From assembly GCF_024346875.1 (NCBI RefSeq), contig NZ_AP024871.1, positions 1,612,001 to 1,676,000 of the forward strand: DNA of 64,000 nucleotides, written 5' to 3'. The notes under the pieces are model-generated. The model was given only the letters and a program-made list of their open reading frames with translations. It was not told the origin of the DNA and ran no database searches. Source of the DNA: Vibrio gallicus (GTDB taxonomy: Bacteria > Pseudomonadota > Gammaproteobacteria > Enterobacterales > Vibrionaceae). Numbering within the stretch: the first letter of the stretch is position 1; the number at the start of each line of letters is the position of its first letter. Positions 1 through 7,289 of this stretch are shown here, in pieces. Both the position numbers and the translations under genes were made by a program.

Positions 1-217
1 AGGCAGTGAGTAGAGTGATATCAATCTAAATGGAAACCGTTAACAGTCACCACATAAAGGCGACTTAAACGACAGCCGCTACTATAGTGCCTATCGAAAA
101 TGGTTCATTGAACTAGATCAATATTTACTAAGCACTTATATATTATTAATCAATAGATTGAATATGCTATCGTAGATATATATGAAATTGCCCACTTATC
201 AGGGAGGTAGTGTGGCT

Positions 218-793
218 GTGTTCGAATTATTGAAAAAACATCAACGTCCACGAAATAAAAGTTCGACATCCTCGGTCGACTCTAATATGGAAAAACAACG
301 TAAATACGAAGCGCTGGTGCGCGCCTACCATAAAGATCTTTTCCGCTACGGTTACTGGCTTTGCAAGGATAAAAGCATAGCCGAAGATCTGGTACAAGAA
401 ACCTGTCTTCGAGCATGGAAAGCGCTGGATTCATTGCAAGATGAAAAAGCAGCTAAGTCTTGGCTTATTACCATTTTGCGCCGTGAGAACGCGCGCAGGT
501 TTGAACGTAAGCAACTCGAACTGGTTGATATCGACGACCCAGGCAATGAAGGCCAGGTCAACGATGACGGTTTCCATCAAAGAGAATGGTTGCAGGCTCA
601 AATCATGCGCTTGGATATTGAATACCGTGAGCCGTTATTTTTACAGGTTATCGGAGGGTTTAGTGGTGAAGAAATTGGTGAAATTCTTGAGCTCAATAAA
701 AATACGGTAATGACTCGCCTGTTTAGAGCTCGCAACCAACTCAAAGAACTACTCGACAACAATCAAGATACTCAGGGGATGCAAAATGGATGA
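218..793 (+). CDS. RNA polymerase sigma-70 family (ECF-like) factor
   Basis: Small sigma factor that would direct RNA polymerase to a specific promoter set. Region 2 is seen in the AYHKDLFRYGYWL and EDLVQETCLRAWKAL segments (DNA melting and core binding). Region 4 is the helix-turn-helix GFSGEEIGEILELNKNTVMT followed by RLFRARNQL. An ATG exists at 182, but its first ten codons are the translation of a strong Shine-Dalgarno (GGAGGT at 203-208) that sits 9 nt before GTG 218 and 3 nt before GTG 212, so a GTG start is preferred (191 aa from 218). The stop overlaps the next gene by 8 bp, so the two are co-translated. The downstream DUF3379 membrane protein is the probable anti-sigma partner. The regulon is unknown; the neighbouring fadL gene is an obvious candidate but nothing in the sequence proves it. 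Confidence 0.9.
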   Translation: MFELLKKHQRPRNKSSTSSVDSNMEKQRKYEALVRAYHKDLFRYGYWLCKDKSIAEDLVQETCLRAWKALDSLQDEKAAKSWLITILRRENARRFERKQLELVDIDDPGNEGQVNDDGFHQREWLQAQIMRLDIEYREPLFLQVIGGFSGEEIGEILELNKNTVMTRLFRARNQLKELLDNNQDTQGMQNG

Positions 794-1505
794 TCTAGAA
801 TTCCGCCGCCGCATCATGTCTGATCCCAAAGCTCGGGATAAAGAACTCATCGCGGCGATAACAGACAATAAAAATAACGCTAGATTTACTGATGATGTAC
901 TAAGCCTAGATGCCCGCATTGAACAAGCAATGCGTATTGATGCGCCAGATAATCTTGCAGACAAGATTATTTTCCAACAATCATCCGTTAAAAAAGCAAC
1001 GAGACCAAGCTTAGTTAAACGCAGCTTTGCCCTAGCCGCATCGATTGCGTTTGCATTTGGCGTATTAATTGGGCAATTGAACTGGACCCCCAACATAGTC
1101 CCTCATGCGCATGCAAGTTTAGCCGATACGGCCATACAACATGTTATCGAAGAACGCCCGTTTACCGATAAACTCGATGAAGAAGTCAGTTCTCAGCAGA
1201 TTAATGCCAAATTGACCCCTTTTACCTACAGGTTTACCGAAACATTCCCATACCATGTTTATTACTTAAACCATTGTAGCTTCGGTACAAGTCACGCGTT
1301 ACATATGGAGTTCCAAGGTGAGAAAGGGAGAATAACCCTGTTTATTACCAACATCTCCGCTGAAAACCCGATCAACTTCAGTGAAAAAGGGATGACTGGG
1401 TCATTGATACCATTAGCTGACGCTTCGATGATATTAGTGGGGCAAAATGGCGAAAATGTAGAACAGATCGCTCAACGCCTATCACAGATTATAAAACCCC
1501 GCTAA
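786..1505 (+). CDS. DUF3379-like membrane protein, probable anti-sigma partner
   Basis: 239 aa. The N-terminal ~80 residues are soluble and charged. One membrane segment follows at about residues 76-98 (SFALAASIAFAFGVLIGQL), then a ~140-residue part that would lie in the periplasm. This is the topology of a membrane anti-sigma factor. The ATG at 786 lies inside the last codons of the sigma gene, preceded by an AGGGGA Shine-Dalgarno. From memory, proteins of this type (DUF3379) occur behind a sigma-70-family gene in vibrios and relatives; the anti-sigma role is inferred from context and topology. I see no catalytic motif. A hairpin follows 27 bp after the stop. Confidence 0.8.
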   Translation: MDDLEFRRRIMSDPKARDKELIAAITDNKNNARFTDDVLSLDARIEQAMRIDAPDNLADKIIFQQSSVKKATRPSLVKRSFALAASIAFAFGVLIGQLNWTPNIVPHAHASLADTAIQHVIEERPFTDKLDEEVSSQQINAKLTPFTYRFTETFPYHVYYLNHCSFGTSHALHMEFQGEKGRITLFITNISAENPINFSEKGMTGSLIPLADASMILVGQNGENVEQIAQRLSQIIKPR

Positions 1506-1531
1506 TATGCCAACAACTTCATATAAATCAG

Positions 1532-1564
1532 CCTCTTAACATGCCTTTTGTTAAGAGGTTCTCA
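1532..1564 (+). terminator. hairpin after the sigma/DUF3379 pair
   Basis: Perfect 10-bp inverted repeat CCTCTTAACA / TGTTAAGAGG (1532-1541 and 1549-1558) with a 7-nt loop, followed by a short T-rich stretch. It likely ends the sigma-factor transcript. The T tract is interrupted, so termination may be partial. Confidence 0.55.
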
Positions 1565-1680
1565 CTTTTTCTACCCATTTCATACCAAGCGTTGACTTAG
1601 AGTAGTAACTCTAAAAATACAGTTTTTGCCGACTTTTACGTTAAATAACGCTCAAAAAGTAACTTTTTGGCGAATTTTTC

Positions 1681-1697
1681 CAGTGGTCTGAGTTGTT
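1681..1697 (+). promoter_or_regulatory. candidate FadR operator upstream of fadL
   Basis: CAGTGGTCTGAGTTGTT fits the E. coli FadR consensus AACTGGTCNGACNTGTT at most fixed positions (TGGTC-N-GA-N2-TGTT all present). It lies about 117 bp before the fadL start, where FadR control of fatty acid uptake is expected. Found by eye only. The rest of the 308-bp gap 1506-1813 holds the hairpin above and AT-rich promoter-like DNA with no assignable -35/-10 pair. Confidence 0.6.
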
Positions 1698-1813
1698 TAA
1701 ATTAGAATTACGAATAGTATCAGCCGACCTTAATAATAAATGCCCACATTTTTAGATGGGAATACAGGTTGATACGCTAGGAATTTTGGCGTAAATCATA
1801 AGGAAAAGTTAAC

Positions 1814-3109
1814 ATGAATAAGACGCGTGTATTTAAACGCTCACTACTGGCTGCAGCCGTAGTAGTAACGACCTCTCAAGCTCATGCTGCAGGTTTTCAA
1901 CTTAACGCACAATCAGCTACCGGTATCGGTCGTGCATTTGCAGGTGACGCGGTAATCGCAGATAACGCGTCTTCAATGGCTCGTAACCCGGCGACAATGG
2001 CCCTTTTTGATAAAACTTCTTTGTCACTTGGTTTCGAAACCATTACTACTGATATCTCTGTTACAGATGCTAAAGCAGCTGGTGTTCAACCAATTCCTAA
2101 TAGCGACTATGATGATATTGGTGGCACTTCCGTTGCGCCTAACATTCACTTAATCGTACCAATTAACGATAAGTTTGCATTTGGTGTAAATGCCTACTCA
2201 AACTTTGGTACAAGTACTGATTTCTCTGGTAGCGCGCTATACGACCAAAACGGTCCAGCAGCTTCATTTGGTGGCGAGACTGATATCAAGAGCATGAACC
2301 TCGGTCTAGCAGGTTCATATCGCCTGAATGAGCAGTGGAGCTTTGGTGCTGGCCTTGATATTATTTGGGGACAAGGAACAATACGCCGCGGTACTGCTGC
2401 ACCAACGAACCAATTAATCGGTGATAACCTTATCAACGTAGAAGATGCGGATGGTTGGGCTGTTGGTTACAACGTAGGTACAGTTTATGAACTAGATGAG
2501 AATAACCGTTGGGGTCTATCTTACCGCCATAGCCCTCGCATCTCAGTTAAAGACGACTACGGTCAAGAGATCACCCTACCTCTACCAGATATGGCTGAAT
2601 TCTCAGGTTATAACCGAATTAAAGATACCGCCTTTGCTGTTCACTACTCAGTGCAATGGATTGGTTGGAGCGCATTTGATGATATCGACTTTGCAAACCT
2701 AGATCCAAACAGATCAGGCATTGTTAAGGCGCAATCACTAGACCCAAGAATCACGACTCCAACAAGTTACAGCAAGCCTTACGCATGGCAAGATGGCTGG
2801 CACTTTGCTATCGGTGGTACTTGGTATGTAACTGATAAAATTGAACTACGTACCGGCTATATGCATGATACTAGTGCTCAAGATGAAATCACTTCAATCT
2901 CAGTACCTGATTCAGACCGTAACTGGATCTCAGGTGGTGCAACTTACCACTTCACTCCAGACTCATCTCTTGATTTTGGTATCACGTACCTAATCGGCTC
3001 TGATGAATCTGTTACAGAACTAGACCCAACCACTGGCGATACTGCATTAACTGCAACAACACGTGCAGATGCAATCCTAGTAGGTCTACAGTACAGCCAA
3101 AGCTTCTAA
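1814..3109 (+). CDS. fadL: FadL-family outer membrane long-chain fatty acid transporter
   Basis: 431 aa. The signal peptide ends near TSQAHA|AGF, so the mature protein starts AGFQLNAQSATG, the hatch-domain start typical of FadL. The segment GIGRAFAGDAVIADNASSMARNPA matches the conserved FadL N-terminal plug. The rest is a series of amphipathic beta strands, and the protein ends with the aromatic residue F (QYSQSF), the usual outer-membrane assembly signal. Role: passive uptake of long-chain fatty acids and other hydrophobic compounds across the outer membrane. The length matches E. coli FadL (about 446 aa). The start follows an AAGGAAAAG Shine-Dalgarno. A FadR-like site lies upstream and a good terminator follows. 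Vibrios carry several FadL paralogues, so the exact substrate is uncertain. Confidence 0.92.
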   Translation: MNKTRVFKRSLLAAAVVVTTSQAHAAGFQLNAQSATGIGRAFAGDAVIADNASSMARNPATMALFDKTSLSLGFETITTDISVTDAKAAGVQPIPNSDYDDIGGTSVAPNIHLIVPINDKFAFGVNAYSNFGTSTDFSGSALYDQNGPAASFGGETDIKSMNLGLAGSYRLNEQWSFGAGLDIIWGQGTIRRGTAAPTNQLIGDNLINVEDADGWAVGYNVGTVYELDENNRWGLSYRHSPRISVKDDYGQEITLPLPDMAEFSGYNRIKDTAFAVHYSVQWIGWSAFDDIDFANLDPNRSGIVKAQSLDPRITTPTSYSKPYAWQDGWHFAIGGTWYVTDKIELRTGYMHDTSAQDEITSISVPDSDRNWISGGATYHFTPDSSLDFGITYLIGSDESVTELDPTTGDTALTATTRADAILVGLQYSQSF

Positions 3110-3135
3110 TTAACTCTTAATTAGATTTATTGGTG

Positions 3136-3168
3136 AAAGGCGTTGAGTTTCGACTCAGCGCCTTTTTT
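3136..3168 (+). terminator. rho-independent terminator of fadL
   Basis: Stem AAAGGCGTTGAG / CTCAGCGCCTTT (one G-T wobble) with a 6-nt loop, followed by TTTTTT. It lies 27 bp after the fadL stop. Confidence 0.9.
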
Positions 3169-3188
3169 GGGTTTGGGGGGAGAGATGT

Positions 3189-3437
3189 AGCAGTGTTGCA
3201 GTGTTGCAGTGTATCGATGATGCCACCCACAGGGCCACAGCACCATAGAACCGCTCCCCCCAGCATCTGTGATCTCTGGGGTTCAATTATAGTAAACAAA
3301 CTAAATTACATATCGAGTATCTACAGATCCCCGCCTACGCGGGGACGACGAGATTGACGGTGTTGCGGTTTATCGGTGTTGCGATGATGCCACCCACAGA
3401 ACCACAGGGCCACAGCACCATAGAACCGCTCCCCCTA
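3189..3437 (-). repeat. BIME-like palindromic repeat, one full and one partial copy
   Basis: Read on the minus strand this is the same element as the array at 27.2-28.25 kb. It has a head beginning AGCGGTTCTATGGTGCTGTGG, then a variable CATCATCG/CAACACCG part, then the palindrome TCCCCGC-CTAC-GCGGGGA (3328-3345 on plus), then a divergent tail with hairpin CCCCAG/CTGGGG near 3255-3285. A second head (3189-3262) follows. The element begins exactly at the tag stop codon (3435-3437). It fills the gap between fadL and tag. Short translated stretches here are repeat artefacts and not genes. Confidence 0.85.
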
Positions 3438-4121
3438 AACCCTATTATCCCCACAGCTATACGCGATTATCTGACTGATCTGAGTAAAGCTGCGTCCGGA
3501 TTGTTGTTGCCATTCACAAAATGCGTTGGTTGCGGCTAGGCGTGCTCTTTTGGTGTCTCTGCCACTATCTATGATGTTGTAGCTTCTTAGATAGCCTTCG
3601 ACATCTGAAGACAAAATAAAGGTATCTACACCTAACTGTCGTAAAGCATACGGGCCAGTGTTACCGCCAAGACGCTTGCCATGCTTCTTTAAATAATCCC
3701 ACAGTTCAGTAATTCGCTCAGCTGGCCAATTGGCCACCATCTCGGCAAAGGAGCCGTGTTCACGGCGAGCATTAATTATCATCTGCGCATTGGCTTGTAT
3801 CGTCATCACCTTGGCAAAATGTCGGATGATTTTCGGGTCTTGCGCCTTTTTCTCCCACATTTCATCAGAGAGCATAAGCAATGATTCTGGCTTGAATCCA
3901 AAAAACAGCTCTTCAAAGTTAGGCCATTTTTTTCGTACTACAGACCATGATATGCCGCACTGAAATACCTTTTGGCTGAATTCAGCAAGCCATCTATCTT
4001 CGGAAATTTGGGCAATTTCATCGGCAAAAAGCGGAGTGGATAGACGACACTCTAACTGCTCATCTCCGCCTTTTCGCTGCGCTGCTATTGAATAAATATC
4101 TTGGAATTTTTCTAGTTTCAT
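3435..4121 (-). CDS. tag: DNA-3-methyladenine glycosylase I (Tag family)
   Basis: 228 aa from ATG 4121, which has an AGAGGT Shine-Dalgarno 5 nt upstream. A longer frame exists up to 4154 but has no ribosome site. The protein carries Tag-family features: EDRWLAEFSQKVFQCGISWSVVRKKWPNFEE resembles the HhH-family core with the G-SW motif, and IIRHFAKVMTIQANA corresponds to the family's IIRHRGKI segment. The later LGGNTGPYALRQLGVDTFILSSDV part carries the helix-hairpin-helix-like region. Role: base excision of 3-methyladenine from DNA. It resembles the vibrio branch of the family more than E. coli Tag (187 aa), and I did not identify the zinc ligands of E. coli Tag. It is monocistronic and convergent with fadL. 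Confidence 0.8.
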   Translation of the reverse strand: MKLEKFQDIYSIAAQRKGGDEQLECRLSTPLFADEIAQISEDRWLAEFSQKVFQCGISWSVVRKKWPNFEELFFGFKPESLLMLSDEMWEKKAQDPKIIRHFAKVMTIQANAQMIINARREHGSFAEMVANWPAERITELWDYLKKHGKRLGGNTGPYALRQLGVDTFILSSDVEGYLRSYNIIDSGRDTKRARLAATNAFCEWQQQSGRSFTQISQIIAYSCGDNRV

Positions 4122-4223
4122 ATATACCTCTATATTCACTAGTACGGTAACCAATTTCTTGTATTTAAAAAAGAAAATTTATCACTGCAACGCGCTATTA
4201 GCCGAGTATTCTAAGGATGAGCC

Positions 4224-4973
4224 TTAGTAGTCATCTAAATAATCATCCAGATAATCTTCTTCCTCTTCATCAACTTTCTCATTATCTGAAACCATCGCTT
4301 TATAATCACGTCTTTGTAAGAAAACGTCGCGACTCAATGAATACGAGTCTGGAGAGTTTGCTAGCTGCTCTTCTTGTGACACCAGCGCCGCGCGCCCTTC
4401 CATGCCCTCAAAGAACCACTTGCCAAGGCTTGCCCAGATATTAAGAAAAGACAGTGGCGGATAAAAATCATCAGCAAAGTCCCCTGCTTGTCTTAATGTC
4501 CATGGGCCATAAGCCGGAATCATAAAGTACCAACCATTACCGACTCCATAATAACCAAGCACATCACTGAAGGTACGCTCATCCATCTTAGCTATTCCCC
4601 CTTGAGAGGCGGCATCATACAGCCCTAGTACACCAAAGGTTGAGTTGATCCAAAAGCGATTAAAATGGTTGAGCGCCAATTGACCATTCCCCATAAGCAG
4701 GTCATTGAGCGCACTTGATGGCTCATCAAGGTGAGACAAGAAGTTACTGATCCCAGTGCGAATAAATACAGGGGTATAATCGACATAGCCAAGGGAGACC
4801 GGGCGAACCAGATAAGGGTCTAGGATTTCATAGTTGAAATCCCACATAGTGCGGTTGAATCCCTCAAAGGGATCATTGGGGTGTGATTCGTACTCATCAG
4901 AAGGAGCAGAGGCACAACCCACTAATAGTGAGGCCAAAAGTAGCCACAATATTTTCATAGCAGGAATATCCAT
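4224..4973 (-). CDS. mlaA: MlaA/VacJ outer membrane lipoprotein
   Basis: 249 aa. It is a lipoprotein with lipobox LVGC (Cys20 from this start, Cys15 if Met6 at 4958 is used). The domain reads DPFEGFNRTMWDFNYEILDPYLVRPV and then AYGPWTLRQAGDFADDFYPPLSF, the conserved MlaA signatures. Role: removes mislocalised phospholipids from the outer leaflet of the outer membrane and passes them to the MlaC/MlaFEDB system. The C terminus ends in a strongly acidic, tyrosine-containing tail (DEEEEDYLDDYLDDY), which is unusual. The start is uncertain: the CAGGAG Shine-Dalgarno directly abuts ATG 4973, while Met6 is 15 nt further. A terminator separates it from ccmI upstream. A small CTAAGG/CCTTAG palindrome overlaps its stop. 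Confidence 0.93.
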   Translation of the reverse strand: MDIPAMKILWLLLASLLVGCASAPSDEYESHPNDPFEGFNRTMWDFNYEILDPYLVRPVSLGYVDYTPVFIRTGISNFLSHLDEPSSALNDLLMGNGQLALNHFNRFWINSTFGVLGLYDAASQGGIAKMDERTFSDVLGYYGVGNGWYFMIPAYGPWTLRQAGDFADDFYPPLSFLNIWASLGKWFFEGMEGRAALVSQEEQLANSPDSYSLSRDVFLQRRDYKAMVSDNEKVDEEEEDYLDDYLDDY

Positions 4974-4982
4974 CTCCTGTGG

Positions 4983-5013
4983 TAAAAATGCGGGCTCATA
5001 AAGACGAGCCCGC
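4983..5013 (-). terminator. terminator of the ccm operon
   Basis: On the minus strand, GCGGGCTC / GAGCCCGC (8-bp perfect stem, 8-nt loop) followed by ATTTTTACC. It lies 20 bp after the ccmI stop and just before mlaA, so mlaA probably has its own promoter or relies on read-through. Confidence 0.85.
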
Positions 5014-5032
5014 TGATTATCTAGTCTTAAAG

Positions 5033-6277
5033 CTAGTAACGCTGATTAATTTGAAGTGTAGCTTGCCCACCCTTAGGTGTCACTTTGCTTTCACCATACC
5101 AATCACCGTCACGAGTGCCCACGTTACCATCAGTATCTATACGTGCTCTAACGATAAATTGATCTAAAGAAGAGAGCTTTTGCCCTTCAATCATGCTGTT
5201 ACCATCATCCATTACCACAGTGCGAGGGAATGAACCCAAACCGTAGCGAGCCGCGGCTATAGGCATTGGCGAGCCATCTGCGCGATGGATTGAAACGATA
5301 AGCGCAGCATCTTTAGGAAGCGTAATACCCTCAGCAACAGAAAGCTGTATAGTCACAGCGCCTGATGCAGCTGGCATCTGCTCACTCAAGGTTTCATCGC
5401 TAGATTGCCCCATTGCCTTTTGCGCATTGGCAATGCTGCGTCCGAGCATCTCATAGCGGTTATCATCAGGCCCAATCATTTGCTGCATACCACGCCAGTA
5501 TTTAATAGCACCCGCATAATCTTGTTTCTCGTAGGCACTAAAAGCAAGTAACGAAAGCACGCGTACATCAACATAATTGCGTTGTAGCAGTGACTTTAGA
5601 ATTCGCGTTGCTTGGTCGTGATCTACCTCATCAGGAGACATGGTTAATGCTTGCGCTAAACCTAACTGAATATCCGGGTCTTGAGGCTTGAGCTTACGCG
5701 CTCGTTCCATCGCACCAATAGCGGTTTGCACGTCGCGATTGGCTAAGCCAATACGACCTAACAATAACCATCCAGTCGCATCTTTAGAGTTGCGGTGTAA
5801 ACTGGTGCGCAGTGCTAAGGTAAGGTCAGCCATTTCTTCATCTGACATACCCTCGCTGTTGGGATCCATGAGTTTTTTACTGAGCGTAGGTAAGTTCGCA
5901 CTTACTTGCTGCCAATGAGCAACCTCTGAGATTGCACCGAACTTAGCGTAAAAGCCGTAGCTAATACCCACTAATAGTACCGCAGATACGATAGCTACCA
6001 GCCAAGGTGATTTCAAATGCTTCGCCGCCAACTCTTGCTGTTCAGGTATATCATCTAAAAGCGACTGCTTTAAATCAGTGATCAGCTCGTCTTTATTGGC
6101 AACGATGCCTTCATCATCTTCTACCTTCAGTTCAGCAACACGCTCTTTATAAATAGCTTTGTTAAGCTCGTCGCGTCTTTGTGCATCATTAGCGACCTTG
6201 TGTCGTGTTAATGGCACTACAATCAACAGCGCAGACACAAGGATAATAAGCAGAGTAACAATCCAAAACATTACCAT
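5033..6277 (-). CDS. ccmI: cytochrome c biogenesis protein CcmI (CcmH C-terminal part)
   Basis: 414 aa. There are two membrane helices (about residues 3-23 and 94-114, the latter WLVAIVSAVLLVGISYGFYAKFG) enclosing a cytoplasmic charged loop. Four to five TPR-like repeats follow at about 150-275 (GWLLLGRIGLANRDVQTAIGAMERA and similar). A C-terminal beta-rich domain spans about 310-414. Role: binds the apocytochrome c C terminus and hands it to CcmF/CcmH for haem ligation in the periplasm. In E. coli this domain is fused to CcmH; here it is a separate gene, as in many other proteobacteria. Its ATG overlaps the ccmH stop by one base (TAATG). It is the last gene of ccmABCDEFGHI. Confidence 0.93.
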   Translation of the reverse strand: MVMFWIVTLLIILVSALLIVVPLTRHKVANDAQRRDELNKAIYKERVAELKVEDDEGIVANKDELITDLKQSLLDDIPEQQELAAKHLKSPWLVAIVSAVLLVGISYGFYAKFGAISEVAHWQQVSANLPTLSKKLMDPNSEGMSDEEMADLTLALRTSLHRNSKDATGWLLLGRIGLANRDVQTAIGAMERARKLKPQDPDIQLGLAQALTMSPDEVDHDQATRILKSLLQRNYVDVRVLSLLAFSAYEKQDYAGAIKYWRGMQQMIGPDDNRYEMLGRSIANAQKAMGQSSDETLSEQMPAASGAVTIQLSVAEGITLPKDAALIVSIHRADGSPMPIAAARYGLGSFPRTVVMDDGNSMIEGQKLSSLDQFIVRARIDTDGNVGTRDGDWYGESKVTPKGGQATLQINQRY

Positions 6278-6738
6278 TACTTGCTGTCTCCGTCTTTATC
6301 GTTTAGCAGTGAATTAAGTCGCTCTGTATCTGCCGAACTCAGCTGTTGAGCTTGTTTTTTATTTCGTTTGGTACGAGTAATCATTATGCTAAAACCAATC
6401 AGTACTACCAGCAGTGGTCCAAACCACAAGATTGCAGTACCTAAAGTAAATGGCGGCTGATAGGTCACAAAGTTTCCGTAACGCGCGACCATATAATCGA
6501 CAATTTCTTGTCGTGATTTGCCTTCTTTGGTCATCTCATAGACCTTTTGACGCAGGTCTATAGCAAGCTCAGCATTGGAGTCACCAATGCTATTATTCTG
6601 ACATTTAGGGCAACGCAGAGTTTGGTTTAACTCATGAAATTGGCGCTCTTGCTCTGGGGTATCAAATTGATGTATTTCTATCGCAGCATATGCAGAAACA
6701 CTAAATAACATCGCTAAGGCAACTAACCATTTTTTCAT
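6277..6738 (-). CDS. ccmH: cytochrome c maturation thiol-oxidoreductase CcmH
   Basis: 153 aa. A signal peptide (about residues 1-19) leads into a periplasmic domain with the redox motif LRCPKCQ (Cys43 and Cys46). A C-terminal membrane helix runs at about 103-123 (AILWFGPLLVVLIGFSIMI). Role: reduces apocytochrome c CXXCH cysteines together with CcmG before haem ligation. Its start overlaps the ccmG stop by 4 bp (ATGA) and its stop overlaps the ccmI start by one base, so translation is coupled throughout. Confidence 0.96.
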   Translation of the reverse strand: MKKWLVALAMLFSVSAYAAIEIHQFDTPEQERQFHELNQTLRCPKCQNNSIGDSNAELAIDLRQKVYEMTKEGKSRQEIVDYMVARYGNFVTYQPPFTLGTAILWFGPLLVVLIGFSIMITRTKRNKKQAQQLSSADTERLNSLLNDKDGDSK

Positions 6739-7289
6739 GATTTCACCTCATCAAGCATCTGTTGATACATAGGTCCCAGCTTTTCTTGCCAGTTTCTCGG
6801 GTTCACATCACCCACATGACGATATTGAATAATGCCATTGGCATCGATCAAAAATGTCTCAGGCGCGCCGTATACCCCTAGGTCTAATCCAAACATACCA
6901 CTACCGTCATAAAGGCTGGTCATATATGGATTACCCAACTCTTTGAGCCACTTTAGCGCTTTACCACGATCATCTTTATAGTTAAGACCAATAATCTTTA
7001 CCCCCTGCTTCGACAGTTGATTAAGATATTGATGCTCAGCGCGACAGGTAGGACACCAGGTCGCCCACACATTAAGCAACAGTGGCTGCCCCTTAAATAT
7101 CGCTTGATCGTGTTGCAAGTTTGGATCCTCCAAATCTTGCAGTACAAAGCTAGGCACATGTTTGCCCACTAATACCGATTCAAGCTTAGTTGGATCATCG
7201 CCACCCGCATTATTGACCAACTGGATTGCAAACGCAGTGGCCAATGCCAGAAACAACACCAAAGGTATAAATAATACTTTCTTATTCAT
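6735..7289 (-). CDS. ccmG: thiol:disulfide interchange protein CcmG/DsbE
   Basis: 184 aa. An N-terminal membrane anchor (about residues 5-22) precedes a thioredoxin-fold domain with active site WCPTC (Cys79 and Cys82) and a cis-proline loop in YGAPETFLID. Role: receives electrons from the CcdA/DsbD-type membrane reductase and keeps apocytochrome c cysteines reduced. The length is that of E. coli DsbE (185 aa). The first base of its ATG is the last base of the ccmF stop. Confidence 0.96.
   Translation of the reverse strand: MNKKVLFIPLVLFLALATAFAIQLVNNAGGDDPTKLESVLVGKHVPSFVLQDLEDPNLQHDQAIFKGQPLLLNVWATWCPTCRAEHQYLNQLSKQGVKIIGLNYKDDRGKALKWLKELGNPYMTSLYDGSGMFGLDLGVYGAPETFLIDANGIIQYRHVGDVNPRNWQEKLGPMYQQMLDEVKS

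Noticed and set aside
3117..3539. Short open frames between fadL and tag
   Set aside because: They cover the fadL terminator and the repeat element and lack start signals.
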